From Winogradskya humida (GTDB lineage: Bacteria; Actinomycetota; Actinomycetes; Mycobacteriales; Micromonosporaceae): DNA of 64,000 nt. The notes under the pieces are model-generated. The model did no database searches. It saw only the letters and a list, made by a program, of their open reading frames with translations, and was not told the DNA's origin. The position numbers and the translations under genes are program-made. Below are positions 19,041-27,634 of this stretch, piece after piece. The stretch is from assembly GCF_016862215.1 (NCBI RefSeq), contig NZ_BOMN01000116.1, positions 1 through 64,000 on the forward strand. Reading direction: 5' to 3'. Each line of letters begins with the position of its first letter. Positions within the stretch are counted from its first letter, which is position 1.

Positions 19041-19841
19041 TCAGTTCGCAGCGGGTCGCGGCGCTCCCAGCACGCCGAGGCCGCGCTCTGCTCCGGCGCG
19101 TACCTGAAGCTCGGTGTCGGCGAGCAGCGACAGCAGGGCATCGGCTGCCATCGCCGAGTGATCGGTGCCGACAGCCAGGTGGCCGATCGTCTCGCCCAGC
19201 GCTGACCGGACGCTCACGTCAGGATCCTGGATCAGCCGTGCCAGGTGCTCGACGGCAGCCGCGTCAGCGAACCAGCGCAGATCCAGTACCGCAGATCGCC
19301 GGGTCCAAGCGTCCGGGTCGTTCAGGGCGGACAGCACCAGCTCGTAGGCGCGCCGGTCACTCTTGAGGCTCGACAGCGCGCCAAGCGCATCTTGACGGAT
19401 CTTCGGATCGGGATCGGCCAGCGCGTGCCGCAACAGTTCCACATCGCTGGCCTGGATGACGTAGCCGAGGGCCCACAGCCCGGCGCTGCGCAGCTCGCGA
19501 TGGCCGGTGGCTATGAACGACAGAACGGTGGGTCGGCACGCAGGCGGGTCTGTCTCCATGATATCGGCCAGCCATGCGCAGAAATTGTCGAGTTCGTTAC
19601 CCCGCATGGGACGGGCGAAGGCGCGCAGCAGTAGCGGGAACGCGGCAACCCCGCGAAGGCCAGCCAGGATGTAGACCATGAGATCCCGGCCGTACCAGTC
19701 CTCCTCGTCGAGATACCGTTCGAGTGCGGCCTGCACGGGCGGGATCAACGAGCGGTCTCCGCTCATCGCAAGCTGGCGCACGGCCGGCCACGGGTCGCCA
19801 TTCAGCGTCTTGACGTGACGAAACACCTCAGCAAGCGTCAT
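19041..19841 (-). CDS. HEAT-repeat protein (266 aa)
   Basis: ATG at 19841 follows GAGGGGG by about 5 nt. The protein is built of helical pairs with HEAT signatures (DPDPKIRQDALGALSSL, NDPDAWTRRSAVLDLRW, DPDVSVRSALGETIGHL, DTELQVRAGAERGLGVL), at least five repeats. Cytosolic, no enzyme motif. Such proteins act as scaffolds or, in some defence and phycobilin-lyase families, as partners; the role here is unknown. It lies between the integrase stub and the tRNA fragment and so is probably cargo of the element. Confidence 0.8.
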   Translation of the reverse strand: MTLAEVFRHVKTLNGDPWPAVRQLAMSGDRSLIPPVQAALERYLDEEDWYGRDLMVYILAGLRGVAAFPLLLRAFARPMRGNELDNFCAWLADIMETDPPACRPTVLSFIATGHRELRSAGLWALGYVIQASDVELLRHALADPDPKIRQDALGALSSLKSDRRAYELVLSALNDPDAWTRRSAVLDLRWFADAAAVEHLARLIQDPDVSVRSALGETIGHLAVGTDHSAMAADALLSLLADTELQVRAGAERGLGVLGAPRPAAN

Positions 19842-20480
19842 CTGCACCCCCTCTCGAGTGGTCCGACGAAAGATCGTCGCCACACGTGGAGCTTCACGCC
19901 GATCATGCCATCCGAACGATCACGCTCCGACCCGACAGCTGCGTTCGGCGTCACCAGCTGGCCCCATGCGCGCACATCGGCAGATCCGTGCACGCGAGCA
20001 TCAGCGTGACGGGGACGCACAGTGACCGGCGCACAGACGGGCACGCGATGCCCGCGGCAGTCCGGCGGTTTGCCGGAGGCACGCGGGAAGGGGCAGCGAG
20101 CCGGTCGCGGCCCGTGCGAGACGCTTGATGCGGCGCCGGCTCCTGGCAGCTCCTGGCAGCAACCAGCCAACCAACCAACGCCGCCGAGACCTCTACAATC
20201 CAACCGCCTCGCCCGTATACGACAACGCCGAATCGCTGTCCGCCACCCCGACGATCTCGGCGGTGGTTCACCCCGTGGTGTTATCAGCACCCATGTCCGG
20301 GTGGGCCTACGGCCCCGATGCCGCCGACCCTGCGATCGATGTGTGATCCATGCGTGATCGACAGCCCTGGCGTGAGGCGTCACACGACAGCATTACCCGA
20401 CACTCGGAAATTGCGTACGCGCAGGTGAGGTGGCATATTTTGACACAGGGCGGCAATTCCTAACATTGGCCGACATGAAT
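19842..20480. other. Intergenic region before the tRNA fragment
   Basis: 639 bp with no credible gene; open frames here are antisense noise. Contains two adjacent copies of CTCCTGGCAG-type sequence near 20140-20160 and an AACCAGCC/AACCAACC stretch, but no larger structure. Confidence 0.5.
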
Positions 20481-20534
20481 AGCAGCGGACTCTTAATCCG
20501 CGGGTTGTAGGTTCAAGTCCTACGCGGCGCACCA
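20481..20534 (+). tRNA. tRNA-Lys(CTT), 3' portion only; probable attachment-site half
   Basis: The anticodon stem GCGGA/TCCGC closes on loop CTCTTAA (anticodon CTT). A five-base variable loop follows, then T-stem GTAGG/CCTAC with loop TTCAAGT, acceptor strand GCGGCGC, discriminator A and encoded CCA. The matching 5' acceptor GCGCCGC and a D-arm are absent upstream, so this is not a functional gene. A bare tRNA 3' end is what remains at one junction after integration of an element into a tRNA gene. The intact copy should lie at the other junction, outside this window. Confidence 0.85.
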
Positions 20535-20542
20535 AGCATCAC

Positions 20543-20574
20543 CAGGGCGTATAGCTTTCAAGCTATACGCCCTG
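20543..20574 (+). terminator. Hairpin terminator after the tRNA-Lys fragment
   Basis: CAGGGCGTATAGCTT and AAGCTATACGCCCTG form a perfect 15-bp stem with a two-base centre (a 4-base loop in practice), 9 nt after the CCA. No long T run follows. It is probably the original tRNA terminator, showing that the DNA to the right is the native flank. Confidence 0.75.
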
Positions 20575-20634
20575 AGTCTTTGTGGGGCGTCGTCAACGCT
20601 GAGCACAGCAACCGACCGGGCCGGCCGCCGCAGG

Positions 20635-20650
20635 CTGAAGTGAGCTTCAG
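20635..20650. promoter_or_regulatory. Palindrome upstream of the two-component system
   Basis: CTGAAG-TGAG-CTTCAG, 34 bp before the response regulator start. The CTTCAG half recurs after the kinase gene, suggesting autoregulation by the same response regulator. Confidence 0.45.
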
Positions 20651-20683
20651 GATTGCGGGGCCTGCGGCTGGCAGTATGGCCTG

Positions 20684-21361
20684 GTGCGGCTGCTGATTGT
20701 GGAAGATGAGCGCGAGCTGGCCGAGTCTCTGCGGCGCGGATTGACTGCGGAGGGTTACACAGTCGATGTGGCTCATGACGGGAGCATCGGGCTCGAACTT
20801 GCCTTGAGCGAGGGCTATCAGGCGATCATCCTGGATCTGATGCTGCCGCGGTTGAACGGCTATCAGGTGTGTGCTCGGCTGCGGGAGTCGCGGGTGGGTA
20901 CGCCGGTTCTGGTCCTGACCGCCAAGGACGGTGAGTACGACGAGGCGGAGGCGCTGGACACCGGGGCGGACGACTATCTGACGAAGCCCTTCTCGTACGT
21001 CGTCCTGCTGGCTCGCGTGCGGGCGCTGCTACGCCGGGGTGGCGAGCCCAGGCCGGCGCTGCTGAAGGTTGGTGATCTGGTCGTCGATCAGGCGCGGCGG
21101 GTCTGTTCGCGCGGGCCCACGCCGATCACGCTGACCGCCAAGCAGTTCTCGGTCCTGGCCTGCCTGGCGCGCCGGGCCAACACCGTGGTGAGCAAGGGGG
21201 AGATTCTCGACGAGGTGTGGGATGCGGCCTACGAGGGCGATCTGAACATCGTCGAGGTCTACATCCGGGCACTGCGTCGCAGCATCGACGTGCCGTTCGG
21301 CCTGATGAGCATCCAGACGATCCGCGGCGCCGGCTACCGGCTGGTCGACGCGCGTGCCTAG
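20684..21361 (+). CDS. OmpR/PhoB-family response regulator (225 aa)
   Basis: GTG start. The receiver domain has Asp pocket VEDE (7-10), phosphoacceptor D51 in LDLMLPRLNG, T79 and K101 in LTKPF. A C-terminal winged helix follows (KQFSVLACLARRANTVVSKG, then NIVEVYIRALRRSID and IQTIRGAGYRL). It acts as a DNA-binding transcription factor switched by the kinase encoded next, which overlaps it by 8 bp. The downstream DUF2079 gene, preceded by TTCAG repeats, is a probable target. Confidence 0.95.
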   Translation: MRLLIVEDERELAESLRRGLTAEGYTVDVAHDGSIGLELALSEGYQAIILDLMLPRLNGYQVCARLRESRVGTPVLVLTAKDGEYDEAEALDTGADDYLTKPFSYVVLLARVRALLRRGGEPRPALLKVGDLVVDQARRVCSRGPTPITLTAKQFSVLACLARRANTVVSKGEILDEVWDAAYEGDLNIVEVYIRALRRSIDVPFGLMSIQTIRGAGYRLVDARA

Positions 21362-22829
21362 GCCTCAGCTGCCGGTACGGGTCCGTGCGGCGGCCGCGGC
21401 GGCGCTGGCGGCCGCGTTGTGCCTCGGGGGCGGGGCGCTCTGGCTGCGCCATGTGATCTACGTGAACAGCGTGGCGGGGTCCCTCGCGACCGCGCAGTCA
21501 CAGGCCCGGGCCATCGCGTCGACCTATGACACGCCTGCGGCGAGGATCAACGCGGACGGGGGCACGCTGGCGAACAGCCGGGGGGACTGTGATGTCGAGA
21601 AGGATCCTGCGCGCTGTGCGTACGACAGATGGTATGAATTTCCCTATTTCGGCTTGGGCATCAGCTTCGCGGTGGTCGACGAGCGCGGCAAGCTGCTGCT
21701 TGCGCAGAATCAGCTGGCTTATTACGTACGGGAAAGTGGTCTGACTTTCCCCGCCATCCCACCCGAGCCGGCCGAGGACTCCTTCGGCCGCGTCGACGTT
21801 GTCCTGCGACCTGCCCGCAGCGGCGCACAAGGGCAGTTCGACGGTCGCGAGGTCACCCTGGTGACCTACAACGTCAGCCCGTCGGGCGCGACCGTCTACA
21901 TGCTCCTCTCTCCGCTCGACGCGGAGGTCGCCGTGGCCCCCGTCGACCGCTGGCTCCGCCGTGGTCTCCCGCTCGCCGTACTGTTCGTCGCCGCGGTCGC
22001 CTGGTGGGCCGCGGGACGCGCGCTGCGCCCGGTCGAGCGGATGCGCGACGAGCTGGCGCGCATCACCGCCGCGGACATGAGCAGCCGGGTGCCCCAGCCG
22101 CGTACCGGCGACGAGATCGCCCGGCTGGCCGTCACCATGAACGAGACCCTCGACCGGCTCGCCGACGCGGCCGAAAGGCAGCGCCGATTCGTCGCCGACG
22201 CGGCGCACGAGCTGCGCAGCCCCCTTGCCGGCTTGCGGAACATCGCCGAGGTCGCCGCCACACACGGCGGCACTGTCGACCCGGAGGTCCTGCGGGCCGG
22301 CACCGAGCGGTTGCAGCGGCTCACCGACGACCTGCTGGTGCTCGCGCGCCTGGAGCGGACGGCACCGGCTCGCGGGAAGCCGGTCGACGTCGCCGCGATC
22401 GCAGAGGAACTGGTCGGCGAGCGACGCTATCGGGTGCCGCCGGACGAGCGGTTCGTCGTGGTGGCCGGTGAGCCCGCACTGGTGATCGGGCGCGAGGAGG
22501 AACTGGCCAGGATGCTGGGAAACCTTCTGGAGAACGCCTCCCGGTACGCGCTGGACCGCATCACCGTGACCGTCGCGGAGACCGAGCCCGGCCTCGTTCG
22601 CGTGGAGGTCCGGGACGACGGCCCCGGGATCCCGCAGGCCGATCGGGAACGGGTTTTCGAACGGTTCGCTCGGGTCGACGAGGCTCGCGATCGCCGGCAC
22701 GGCGGTGCCGGTCTGGGCCTGGCGATCGCCCGGGACATCGCCGTACGCCACGGTGGCCGGCTCTACGCGGCCGACACCACCAGCGGCGCCAGCCTCGTCG
22801 CGGAGCTGCCGCGAGCACCGCGTACCTGA
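21354..22829 (+). CDS. Membrane sensor histidine kinase, OmpR-type partner (491 aa)
   Basis: GTG start at 21354 inside the end of the regulator gene. Order: TM1 (residues about 10-38), an extracytoplasmic domain of about 150 residues with two Cys (NSRGDCDVEKDPARC), TM2 (about 202-222), HAMP (ALRPVERMRDELARI), HisKA with phosphoacceptor H285 in AAHELRSPLAGL, and HATPase_c with N-box (MLGNLLENASRYA), DDGPGIP, FERFARVD and GGAGLGLAIA. The paired Cys suggest a disulfide in the sensor domain. It phosphorylates the preceding regulator. Signal unknown. Confidence 0.95.
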   Translation: MPRPQLPVRVRAAAAAALAAALCLGGGALWLRHVIYVNSVAGSLATAQSQARAIASTYDTPAARINADGGTLANSRGDCDVEKDPARCAYDRWYEFPYFGLGISFAVVDERGKLLLAQNQLAYYVRESGLTFPAIPPEPAEDSFGRVDVVLRPARSGAQGQFDGREVTLVTYNVSPSGATVYMLLSPLDAEVAVAPVDRWLRRGLPLAVLFVAAVAWWAAGRALRPVERMRDELARITAADMSSRVPQPRTGDEIARLAVTMNETLDRLADAAERQRRFVADAAHELRSPLAGLRNIAEVAATHGGTVDPEVLRAGTERLQRLTDDLLVLARLERTAPARGKPVDVAAIAEELVGERRYRVPPDERFVVVAGEPALVIGREEELARMLGNLLENASRYALDRITVTVAETEPGLVRVEVRDDGPGIPQADRERVFERFARVDEARDRRHGGAGLGLAIARDIAVRHGGRLYAADTTSGASLVAELPRAPRT

Positions 22830-22861
22830 AGCATTTTAAGGTTGCTTCAGTGGCGGTTCAG
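22826..22861 (+). promoter_or_regulatory. TTCAG-type direct repeats before the DUF2079 gene
   Basis: TTAAG (22836), TTCAG (22846) and TTCAG (22857) are spaced 10-11 bp, one helical turn, as in tandem half-sites for OmpR/PhoB-type regulators. The same stretch contains inverted arms CTGAAGC (22826-22832) and GCTTCAG (22844-22850), which could also act as a weak attenuator. It is 24-60 bp before the DUF2079 start. Confidence 0.5.
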
Positions 22862-22884
22862 CCGCGGTGCTCGACTCTCCCCGC

Positions 22885-24378
22885 ATGTCCGCAACCGCTG
22901 TCCGTGCCCCGGCTGGCACCGCGCAGGCCACCGCAGCACCGTACCTGCTGGCCGCAGCACTGTTCTTCGCCTACGCGTCCTGGTCGGTACACCGGCATCT
23001 GCGACTGGAGACCAGCGGCTACGACCTGGGCATCTTCGAACAGGCGGTACGCGGCTACGCACACTTCGGCGCCCCTGAGGCGACGATCAAGGCGCCCGGC
23101 TTCAACCTGCTCGGCGACCACTTCCATCCGATCCTCGTCGTGCTCGCCCCGCTGTACCGGCTCTTCCCGAGCCCGATCACGCTGCTGGCCGCGCAGGCCG
23201 CCCTGATCGCCGCGTCGTCGATACCGATCACCCGGCTCGCCCTCCGCATCGGGGGCCGGACAGCCGCGGTGAGCGCCGGGGTGGCGTACGGGATGTCGTG
23301 GGGTTTGCAGTCGGCCGTTGATTTCGACTTTCACGAGGTCGCCTTCGCCGTTCCGCTGCTGGCGTTCGGCCTGACCGCGCTCGTCGAGCGGCGCTTGATC
23401 GCGGCCGTCGCGTGGACGCTGCCGCTCATCGCGGTGAAGGAGGACCTACCCGCGACGGTGGCGGTGATCGGCCTGCTGGTGGCGCTGCGTGGACGGCGAC
23501 GTCTCGGCGCTGCGACGATCCTGATCGCGATCTGCTCCGGTCTCGTCATCGTCGGCGCGATCCTGCCGGCGCTGAATTCCGCGCACGTCTACCCGTACGC
23601 CGAAAGTGCGGCCCTCAACGGCCAGGACCCGCTGCACCGCCTGCTCCTGCCCGCCGTCAAGCTGCACACCCTGCTGTGGCTCCTCGCACCGACGCTGTTC
23701 CTCGCGCTGCGCTCACCGCTGCTCCTCGCCGCGGTGCCGACGCTGGCATGGCGGTTCTGGTCGACGAACCCGCTCTACTGGGGCACCGCCTTCCAGTACA
23801 GCGCCATCCTGATGCCAATCGTGTTCGTCGCCTTTCTCGACGCGCTCACCACGACGGGAACCGGACGCCGTGCGCGGGCGGCGATCCACGCCACCTGTGT
23901 GATCGCGGTTGCTGCGACGGTGCTGACTCACCTGCCACTACGCGGCCTCCTCAGCACCGGCACCTGGGCCACCAGCCCCGAGGCCCGGCAGGTACGCGTG
24001 ACGCTGGCCCGCATACCGGACAACGCACAGGTCGCCGCTGACAACCGGCTCGCGCCGCAGCTCACCTCCCGCTGCACCGTCTACTTGTTCCCCGTGTACC
24101 CGCAGGGCGACGTCCGACCCGAGTGGGTCGCAGTCACCGACCCGCCGGACACCACCATGGCGACGCCCGTGACGATGGCTGCCGCCCTCGACCGCCTACC
24201 CGGTTACGGGTACCAGGTCGCGCTGCGAACCAGCGACGTCACCATCTTCCATCGCAGCGACGCCAAGCTCCCGGCCGACACTCACGGCGTCGGCCGGCAG
24301 CTTGCACTCAGCAGGCCAGGGCCTTCACTTCCAGCACGACGTCCTCAGTTCGGGGCTTCTTGGCATCGCACTGCATGA
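22885..24378 (+). CDS. DUF2079 polytopic membrane protein (497 aa)
   Basis: ATG at 22885; an in-frame GTG at 22867 is possible. Neither has a clear ribosome site, so a leaderless or short-leader mRNA is likely. About ten hydrophobic segments. The DUF2079 hallmarks are at the start: YDLGIFEQAVRGYAHFG, LLGDHFHPILVVLAPLYRLFP, and SAVDFDFHEVAFAVPLLAFG. The family resembles GT-C membrane glycosyltransferases/mannosyltransferases in layout (early acidic D in the first loop); the substrate is unknown. It is next to, and likely controlled by, the two-component system. Its 3' end overlaps the convergent lipoprotein gene by 71 bp. Confidence 0.8.
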   Translation: MSATAVRAPAGTAQATAAPYLLAAALFFAYASWSVHRHLRLETSGYDLGIFEQAVRGYAHFGAPEATIKAPGFNLLGDHFHPILVVLAPLYRLFPSPITLLAAQAALIAASSIPITRLALRIGGRTAAVSAGVAYGMSWGLQSAVDFDFHEVAFAVPLLAFGLTALVERRLIAAVAWTLPLIAVKEDLPATVAVIGLLVALRGRRRLGAATILIAICSGLVIVGAILPALNSAHVYPYAESAALNGQDPLHRLLLPAVKLHTLLWLLAPTLFLALRSPLLLAAVPTLAWRFWSTNPLYWGTAFQYSAILMPIVFVAFLDALTTTGTGRRARAAIHATCVIAVAATVLTHLPLRGLLSTGTWATSPEARQVRVTLARIPDNAQVAADNRLAPQLTSRCTVYLFPVYPQGDVRPEWVAVTDPPDTTMATPVTMAAALDRLPGYGYQVALRTSDVTIFHRSDAKLPADTHGVGRQLALSRPGPSLPARRPQFGASWHRTA

Positions 24379-24991
24379 TGCCTGTTCGAGACTGTTCCCA
24401 GGAGCGGGCGACACCGCTGGTCGCCTCAGCACCACAGCGGTAAGTGAAGCTGGCCTCTACCCGCCGGACGGACTCGAACGCCACCATCGCCCCGGCTCCG
24501 TCGACAGTGAACTGGCCATTCGTCTCTCCGCTCGGGGAGGTCTCGCCGATCTGTGCGGCATCGGGTCCCACCCGCTTGGCGAATTCGGCGAAGATGCGCG
24601 CCTCATCGACGGCACCGGCCGCTTCCACTGCGGGCGTCACCTCGCGGACGGGTCTCAACTGGGCGGGGAATGTCCCGCCGCCCGAGCCGTTGACCCGCGT
24701 CACGTCGGACACCTCGGTCACCACGACCGTACGAACCAGAGGCCCGAAGGAAACAGCTCCGTCACCACAGGCACCAGCGGTCAGCGCTGTCGCCGGCCGT
24801 CGACTCACAGGCGCGGACGAGCTCACCGAGCCAGCAGCGTCCGGCTCGGTGCAGGCTGCCAGAGCCACGACACCCATCGCCGTGCAGAGGACGAGAGCTG
24901 ACCTGGAGCATGTGGTCCTTCCTCTACCGCCAGGGCCATCACCAGGACTGTGCGGTGGCCGGCCGGGCCGCGGTGGCTGATCCGAAGGCAC
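24308..24991 (-). CDS. Probable secreted lipoprotein, start uncertain (up to 227 aa)
   Basis: A basic stretch, a hydrophobic core (SALVLCTAMGVVALAAC) and a lipobox LAAC followed by TEPDAAGS and a Ser-rich linker indicate a lipoprotein. The mature part is about 180 residues with paired Cys (TAGACG, YRCGAEA, MQCD, KALAC). Function unknown. The in-frame start options are a GTG at 24991, which gives a long n-region, or an ATG at 24877, which is too short for export. The best ribosome site (GAGGAAGG) leads to an ATG at 24911 in a different frame. Either the GTG is used or the 5' end has suffered a frameshift. Confidence 0.55.
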   Translation of the reverse strand: MPSDQPPRPGRPPHSPGDGPGGRGRTTCSRSALVLCTAMGVVALAACTEPDAAGSVSSSAPVSRRPATALTAGACGDGAVSFGPLVRTVVVTEVSDVTRVNGSGGGTFPAQLRPVREVTPAVEAAGAVDEARIFAEFAKRVGPDAAQIGETSPSGETNGQFTVDGAGAMVAFESVRRVEASFTYRCGAEATSGVARSWEQSRTGIMQCDAKKPRTEDVVLEVKALAC

Positions 24992-25219
24992 AACTGCGCG
25001 CTCACGCTGTACCGGGAGGTCGGCGACCGCTACTACGAGCCCGACCCCCTGATCAAGCTGGGCGAGACCCACCGCGCGACAGGCGACCTGGACGCCGCCC
25101 GGGACGCCTGGGAGGACGCGCTGGCCATCCTCGACGACATCGGCCGCCCCGAGGCCGACGCGGTCCGCGCCGACCTCGCCACCCTCGGTTCGACGCGACA
25201 GCCGGAATCGATCGACTGA
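24950..25219 (+). pseudogene. C-terminal TPR fragment of a SARP/AfsR-type regulator
   Basis: Reads ALTLYREVGDRYYEPDPLIK, LGETHRATGDLDAARDAWED and ALAILDDIGRPEADAVRADL. This is the last tetratricopeptide repeats of AfsR-like (SARP-NB-ARC-TPR) regulators, which normally exceed 900 residues. No DNA-binding or NB-ARC part is present upstream, and the reading frame overlaps the lipoprotein 5' end. Taken as a relic; a short independent TPR protein is less likely. Confidence 0.65.
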
Positions 25220-25292
25220 ACGGCGCCTGGATACCGCGATGGACCTTCAATACGGTGAATAAAACCAGGTCGCCGTCGGCAAAGGGGTTGCC

Positions 25293-25523
25293 ATGGGCCT
25301 GTTCATTCTCGGCGCGATCGCGGCTCTGTTCATCGGGATGAAGTTCGCGCGTCTCCTGGACGGCAGTCGCTCCGCCCGAGCCGACCACCAGAAGGCCAAG
25401 GGCGGGCTACCGGGCGCCCGGAAGAAGGCGTACGGCAAGACGTTCGAGTTCGTCCGGTTCGCCGCGGTCATCGCCCTGGCGTTGATCGCCGTGGTGTACG
25501 GCTGGGTCCGCAGCGAGGGTTGA
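25293..25523 (+). CDS. Small two-TM membrane protein (76 aa)
   Basis: ATG at 25293 follows AAAGGGG. The N-terminal helix (LFILGAIAALFIGMKFA), a basic middle (KAKGGLPGARKKAYGK) and a second helix (FAAVIALALIAVVYGWV) are clear. Function unknown; no operon partner. Confidence 0.6.
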   Translation: MGLFILGAIAALFIGMKFARLLDGSRSARADHQKAKGGLPGARKKAYGKTFEFVRFAAVIALALIAVVYGWVRSEG

Positions 25524-25629
25524 GCGCCATTCCTCCCGCGCTACATTCCCGTCAAGGCCGTGCCGCCGGTCGCCGAGCACCAATTCGCAGATACGCGCTT
25601 CCTGCTCGGCGGTGAAGGCGGTGCAAGGG

Positions 25630-26601
25630 TCATTCATGCAACGTTCCGATCACCAGGTTCGGGTCCTGCTGGGTGAGATAGGCGGCGCTGGGCACGAGGA
25701 TCGTGCGGCCACGGACGGCGACGGAGGTGGGGTTGGAGAGTCCGTCTGCGGCGGTGAGCAGCACCTGCGCGCGGCCGTGATCGACAAGGACGACCTCGCT
25801 GCCGGTGTTGAGCGCCGCGACGATCTCCTGGCCGCGACCGGTGAACTCGAAGTCGTCGATGCCGGCCAGGCCGGTGGCCACGACGCGGACCGGGCCGCCG
25901 CCGGTCGGGAGGCGCAGGATGGTGCCCTTGTCGAGGTTGGAGACGTACACCGCGCCGTCGCGAACCTTGACACCGTTGACGCCGAGCAGGCCGTCGGCGG
26001 CCAGCACGGGGCCGGAACTGATGGTGCGCACCCGGCCCGCCGGTGACACGGCGTAGACGGCTCCCAGGACCGAGTCGCTCACGTACAGCGTGCCGGTGGC
26101 GGGATCCTGCGCCATGCCGTTGGGCAGTCCGTCAGCGGGGAGCGCGGCGATGCGCCGGGGCGTACCACCCTCGGTGAACTTCCAGATGCCGGTCTCGGCG
26201 GCGGAGCCGGTGGCGTAGGCGACGTAGAAGGTCCGGCCGTCGCGGACCAGGCCGGTGACCAGCGGGAACCCGAGCACGGGGGTCACCGCACCCGGGTCCG
26301 CCGGTGCGGGCAGGGTGGCCAGGACGGTGATGGCCCCGCGGGCATCGACACGGGCGACCTGGCGGCTGCCGGCGAAGGTCACATCGACACTGCCGTGGTG
26401 GTCCAGGACGATGTTCTCCGGCATCTGCCCGGCGGCAAGATTGAAATGTACGGCGACCCGCGCATCGGTCACGGAAGCGCGGCTGACCGACGCGACTGCG
26501 GGTACGCCGGCGACGGCGGGCACGCCGGACACGACAGAGCTGCTCAGGATGCCGGCGAGGGCCGCGGCGATGACGAACCGACGGCTGAGGATGTTGTTCA
26601 C
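25630..26601 (-). CDS. Secreted SMP-30/NHL-like beta-propeller (323 aa)
   Basis: GTG at 26601 follows GGAGAAAAG. Signal peptide RRFVIAAALAGILSSSVVSG, then a propeller with repeated strand patterns (PENIVLDHHGSVDVTFAGS, GLPNGMAQDPATGTLYVSDS, GVNGVKVRDGAVYVSNLDKG, GIDDFEFTGRGQEIVA, NPTSVAVRGRTILV). This resembles gluconolactonase/SMP-30-like proteins, but no clear metal-binding Glu/Asn/Asp set is assignable, so catalysis is uncertain. It is divergent from the XRE regulator at 26754, 152 bp away, which may control it. Confidence 0.75.
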   Translation of the reverse strand: MNNILSRRFVIAAALAGILSSSVVSGVPAVAGVPAVASVSRASVTDARVAVHFNLAAGQMPENIVLDHHGSVDVTFAGSRQVARVDARGAITVLATLPAPADPGAVTPVLGFPLVTGLVRDGRTFYVAYATGSAAETGIWKFTEGGTPRRIAALPADGLPNGMAQDPATGTLYVSDSVLGAVYAVSPAGRVRTISSGPVLAADGLLGVNGVKVRDGAVYVSNLDKGTILRLPTGGGPVRVVATGLAGIDDFEFTGRGQEIVAALNTGSEVVLVDHGRAQVLLTAADGLSNPTSVAVRGRTILVPSAAYLTQQDPNLVIGTLHE

Positions 26602-26753
26602 GAGCTTTTCTCCTGGTTCGGAGGATTCCGGTGCGGTTGTTGTCCGCTGACGGATCACAGGTAACGCCCGATCCGATGCCGGGAACCAGCCCGCCTTGTG
26701 CCTACCCCTCGCAGGGTCAGGCTGTGGGCGCACCGGCCCCGCATACTCGGACT

Positions 26754-27626
26754 GTGAGCACGATCGAATGGCCGTTGGGCGAGGCCCTGCAGGCATGGCG
26801 CGCCCGGGTGACCCCCGAGGACGTGGGACTGGCCACCTATGGCGACCGGCGCCGGGTCACCGGGCTGCGCCGAGAGGAGCTCGGCCTGCTGGCGGGCGTG
26901 AGCGCCTCGTACTACACCCGGCTCGAACAGGGGCAGTCCCGCAACGCCTCGGCGGAGATCCTCGACGCGATCGCGCGGGCTCTGCGGCTGAACGAGGCCG
27001 AGCGCGCACACCTGCATGCGCTGGCCGCCGCCGGACACACCAGGCAGGGAGCCCAGCCGCCGCCCGTCGAGCAGGTGGATCCGGCCCTCGCCGATCTCCT
27101 GGCGGTGCTCGGCGACGTGCCGGCCGTCGTGCTCGGGCGGCGTACCGACGTCCTCGCCTGGAATGCAGCCGGGCATGCGCTCCTCGGTCTCGACCTCGCC
27201 CGCGAAGCGCCGGCCGATCCAGGCAACCGGCCGAACATGGCCGAACTTGTCTTCCTCGACGCCTACCAACGCGACCTGTACGTCGACTGGGCCGCTAAGG
27301 CCCGGGCCGTTGTCGGCAACATGCGGCTCGTCGTCGGCCTGCATCCGAACGACGCGGTGCTGGCCACGCTGATCGGCAGGCTCTCCATGAGAAGTGCCGA
27401 ATTCGCCGGGCTGTGGGCTGACCACAGCGTGCAGCCGTGCGCCACCACGGACTACGACCTGCACCATCCCCTCGTGGGGCGGCTGACCACGACGCAGCAG
27501 TCACTGCGCTCCCTCAGCAGCCCGGACCAGATCCTCGTCACCTGCACCGCACCCGCAGGCTCGCCGTCGGCCGAAGCCCTGGCCCTGCTGGCCCTGATCA
27601 CCGCCGACAACAAGCCGCAGTCGTAG
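26754..27626 (+). CDS. XRE-family regulator with MmyB-like ligand domain (290 aa)
   Basis: GTG start 26754, about 150 bp from the divergent propeller gene. HTH_31 at residues about 20-85 (GLRREELGLLAGVSASYYTR, LEQGQSRNASAEILDAIARAL), then an MmyB-type PAS-like domain (LGRRTDVLAWNAAGHALLGL, NMAELVFLD, VGNMRLVVGLHPND, WADHSV, HHPLVGRLTT). Members of this group are usually repressors or activators of a neighbouring gene that respond to a hydrophobic ligand. Confidence 0.9.
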   Translation: MSTIEWPLGEALQAWRARVTPEDVGLATYGDRRRVTGLRREELGLLAGVSASYYTRLEQGQSRNASAEILDAIARALRLNEAERAHLHALAAAGHTRQGAQPPPVEQVDPALADLLAVLGDVPAVVLGRRTDVLAWNAAGHALLGLDLAREAPADPGNRPNMAELVFLDAYQRDLYVDWAAKARAVVGNMRLVVGLHPNDAVLATLIGRLSMRSAEFAGLWADHSVQPCATTDYDLHHPLVGRLTTTQQSLRSLSSPDQILVTCTAPAGSPSAEALALLALITADNKPQS

Positions 27627-27634
27627 CTGCGCGG

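Noticed and set aside
19838..20383. 181-codon minus frame upstream of the HEAT gene
   Set aside because: Arg/Pro-rich composition, no ribosome site, no family; treated as noise in intergenic DNA.
20481..20534. Complete functional tRNA-Lys
   Set aside because: No 5' acceptor strand or D-arm is found in the preceding 60 bases.
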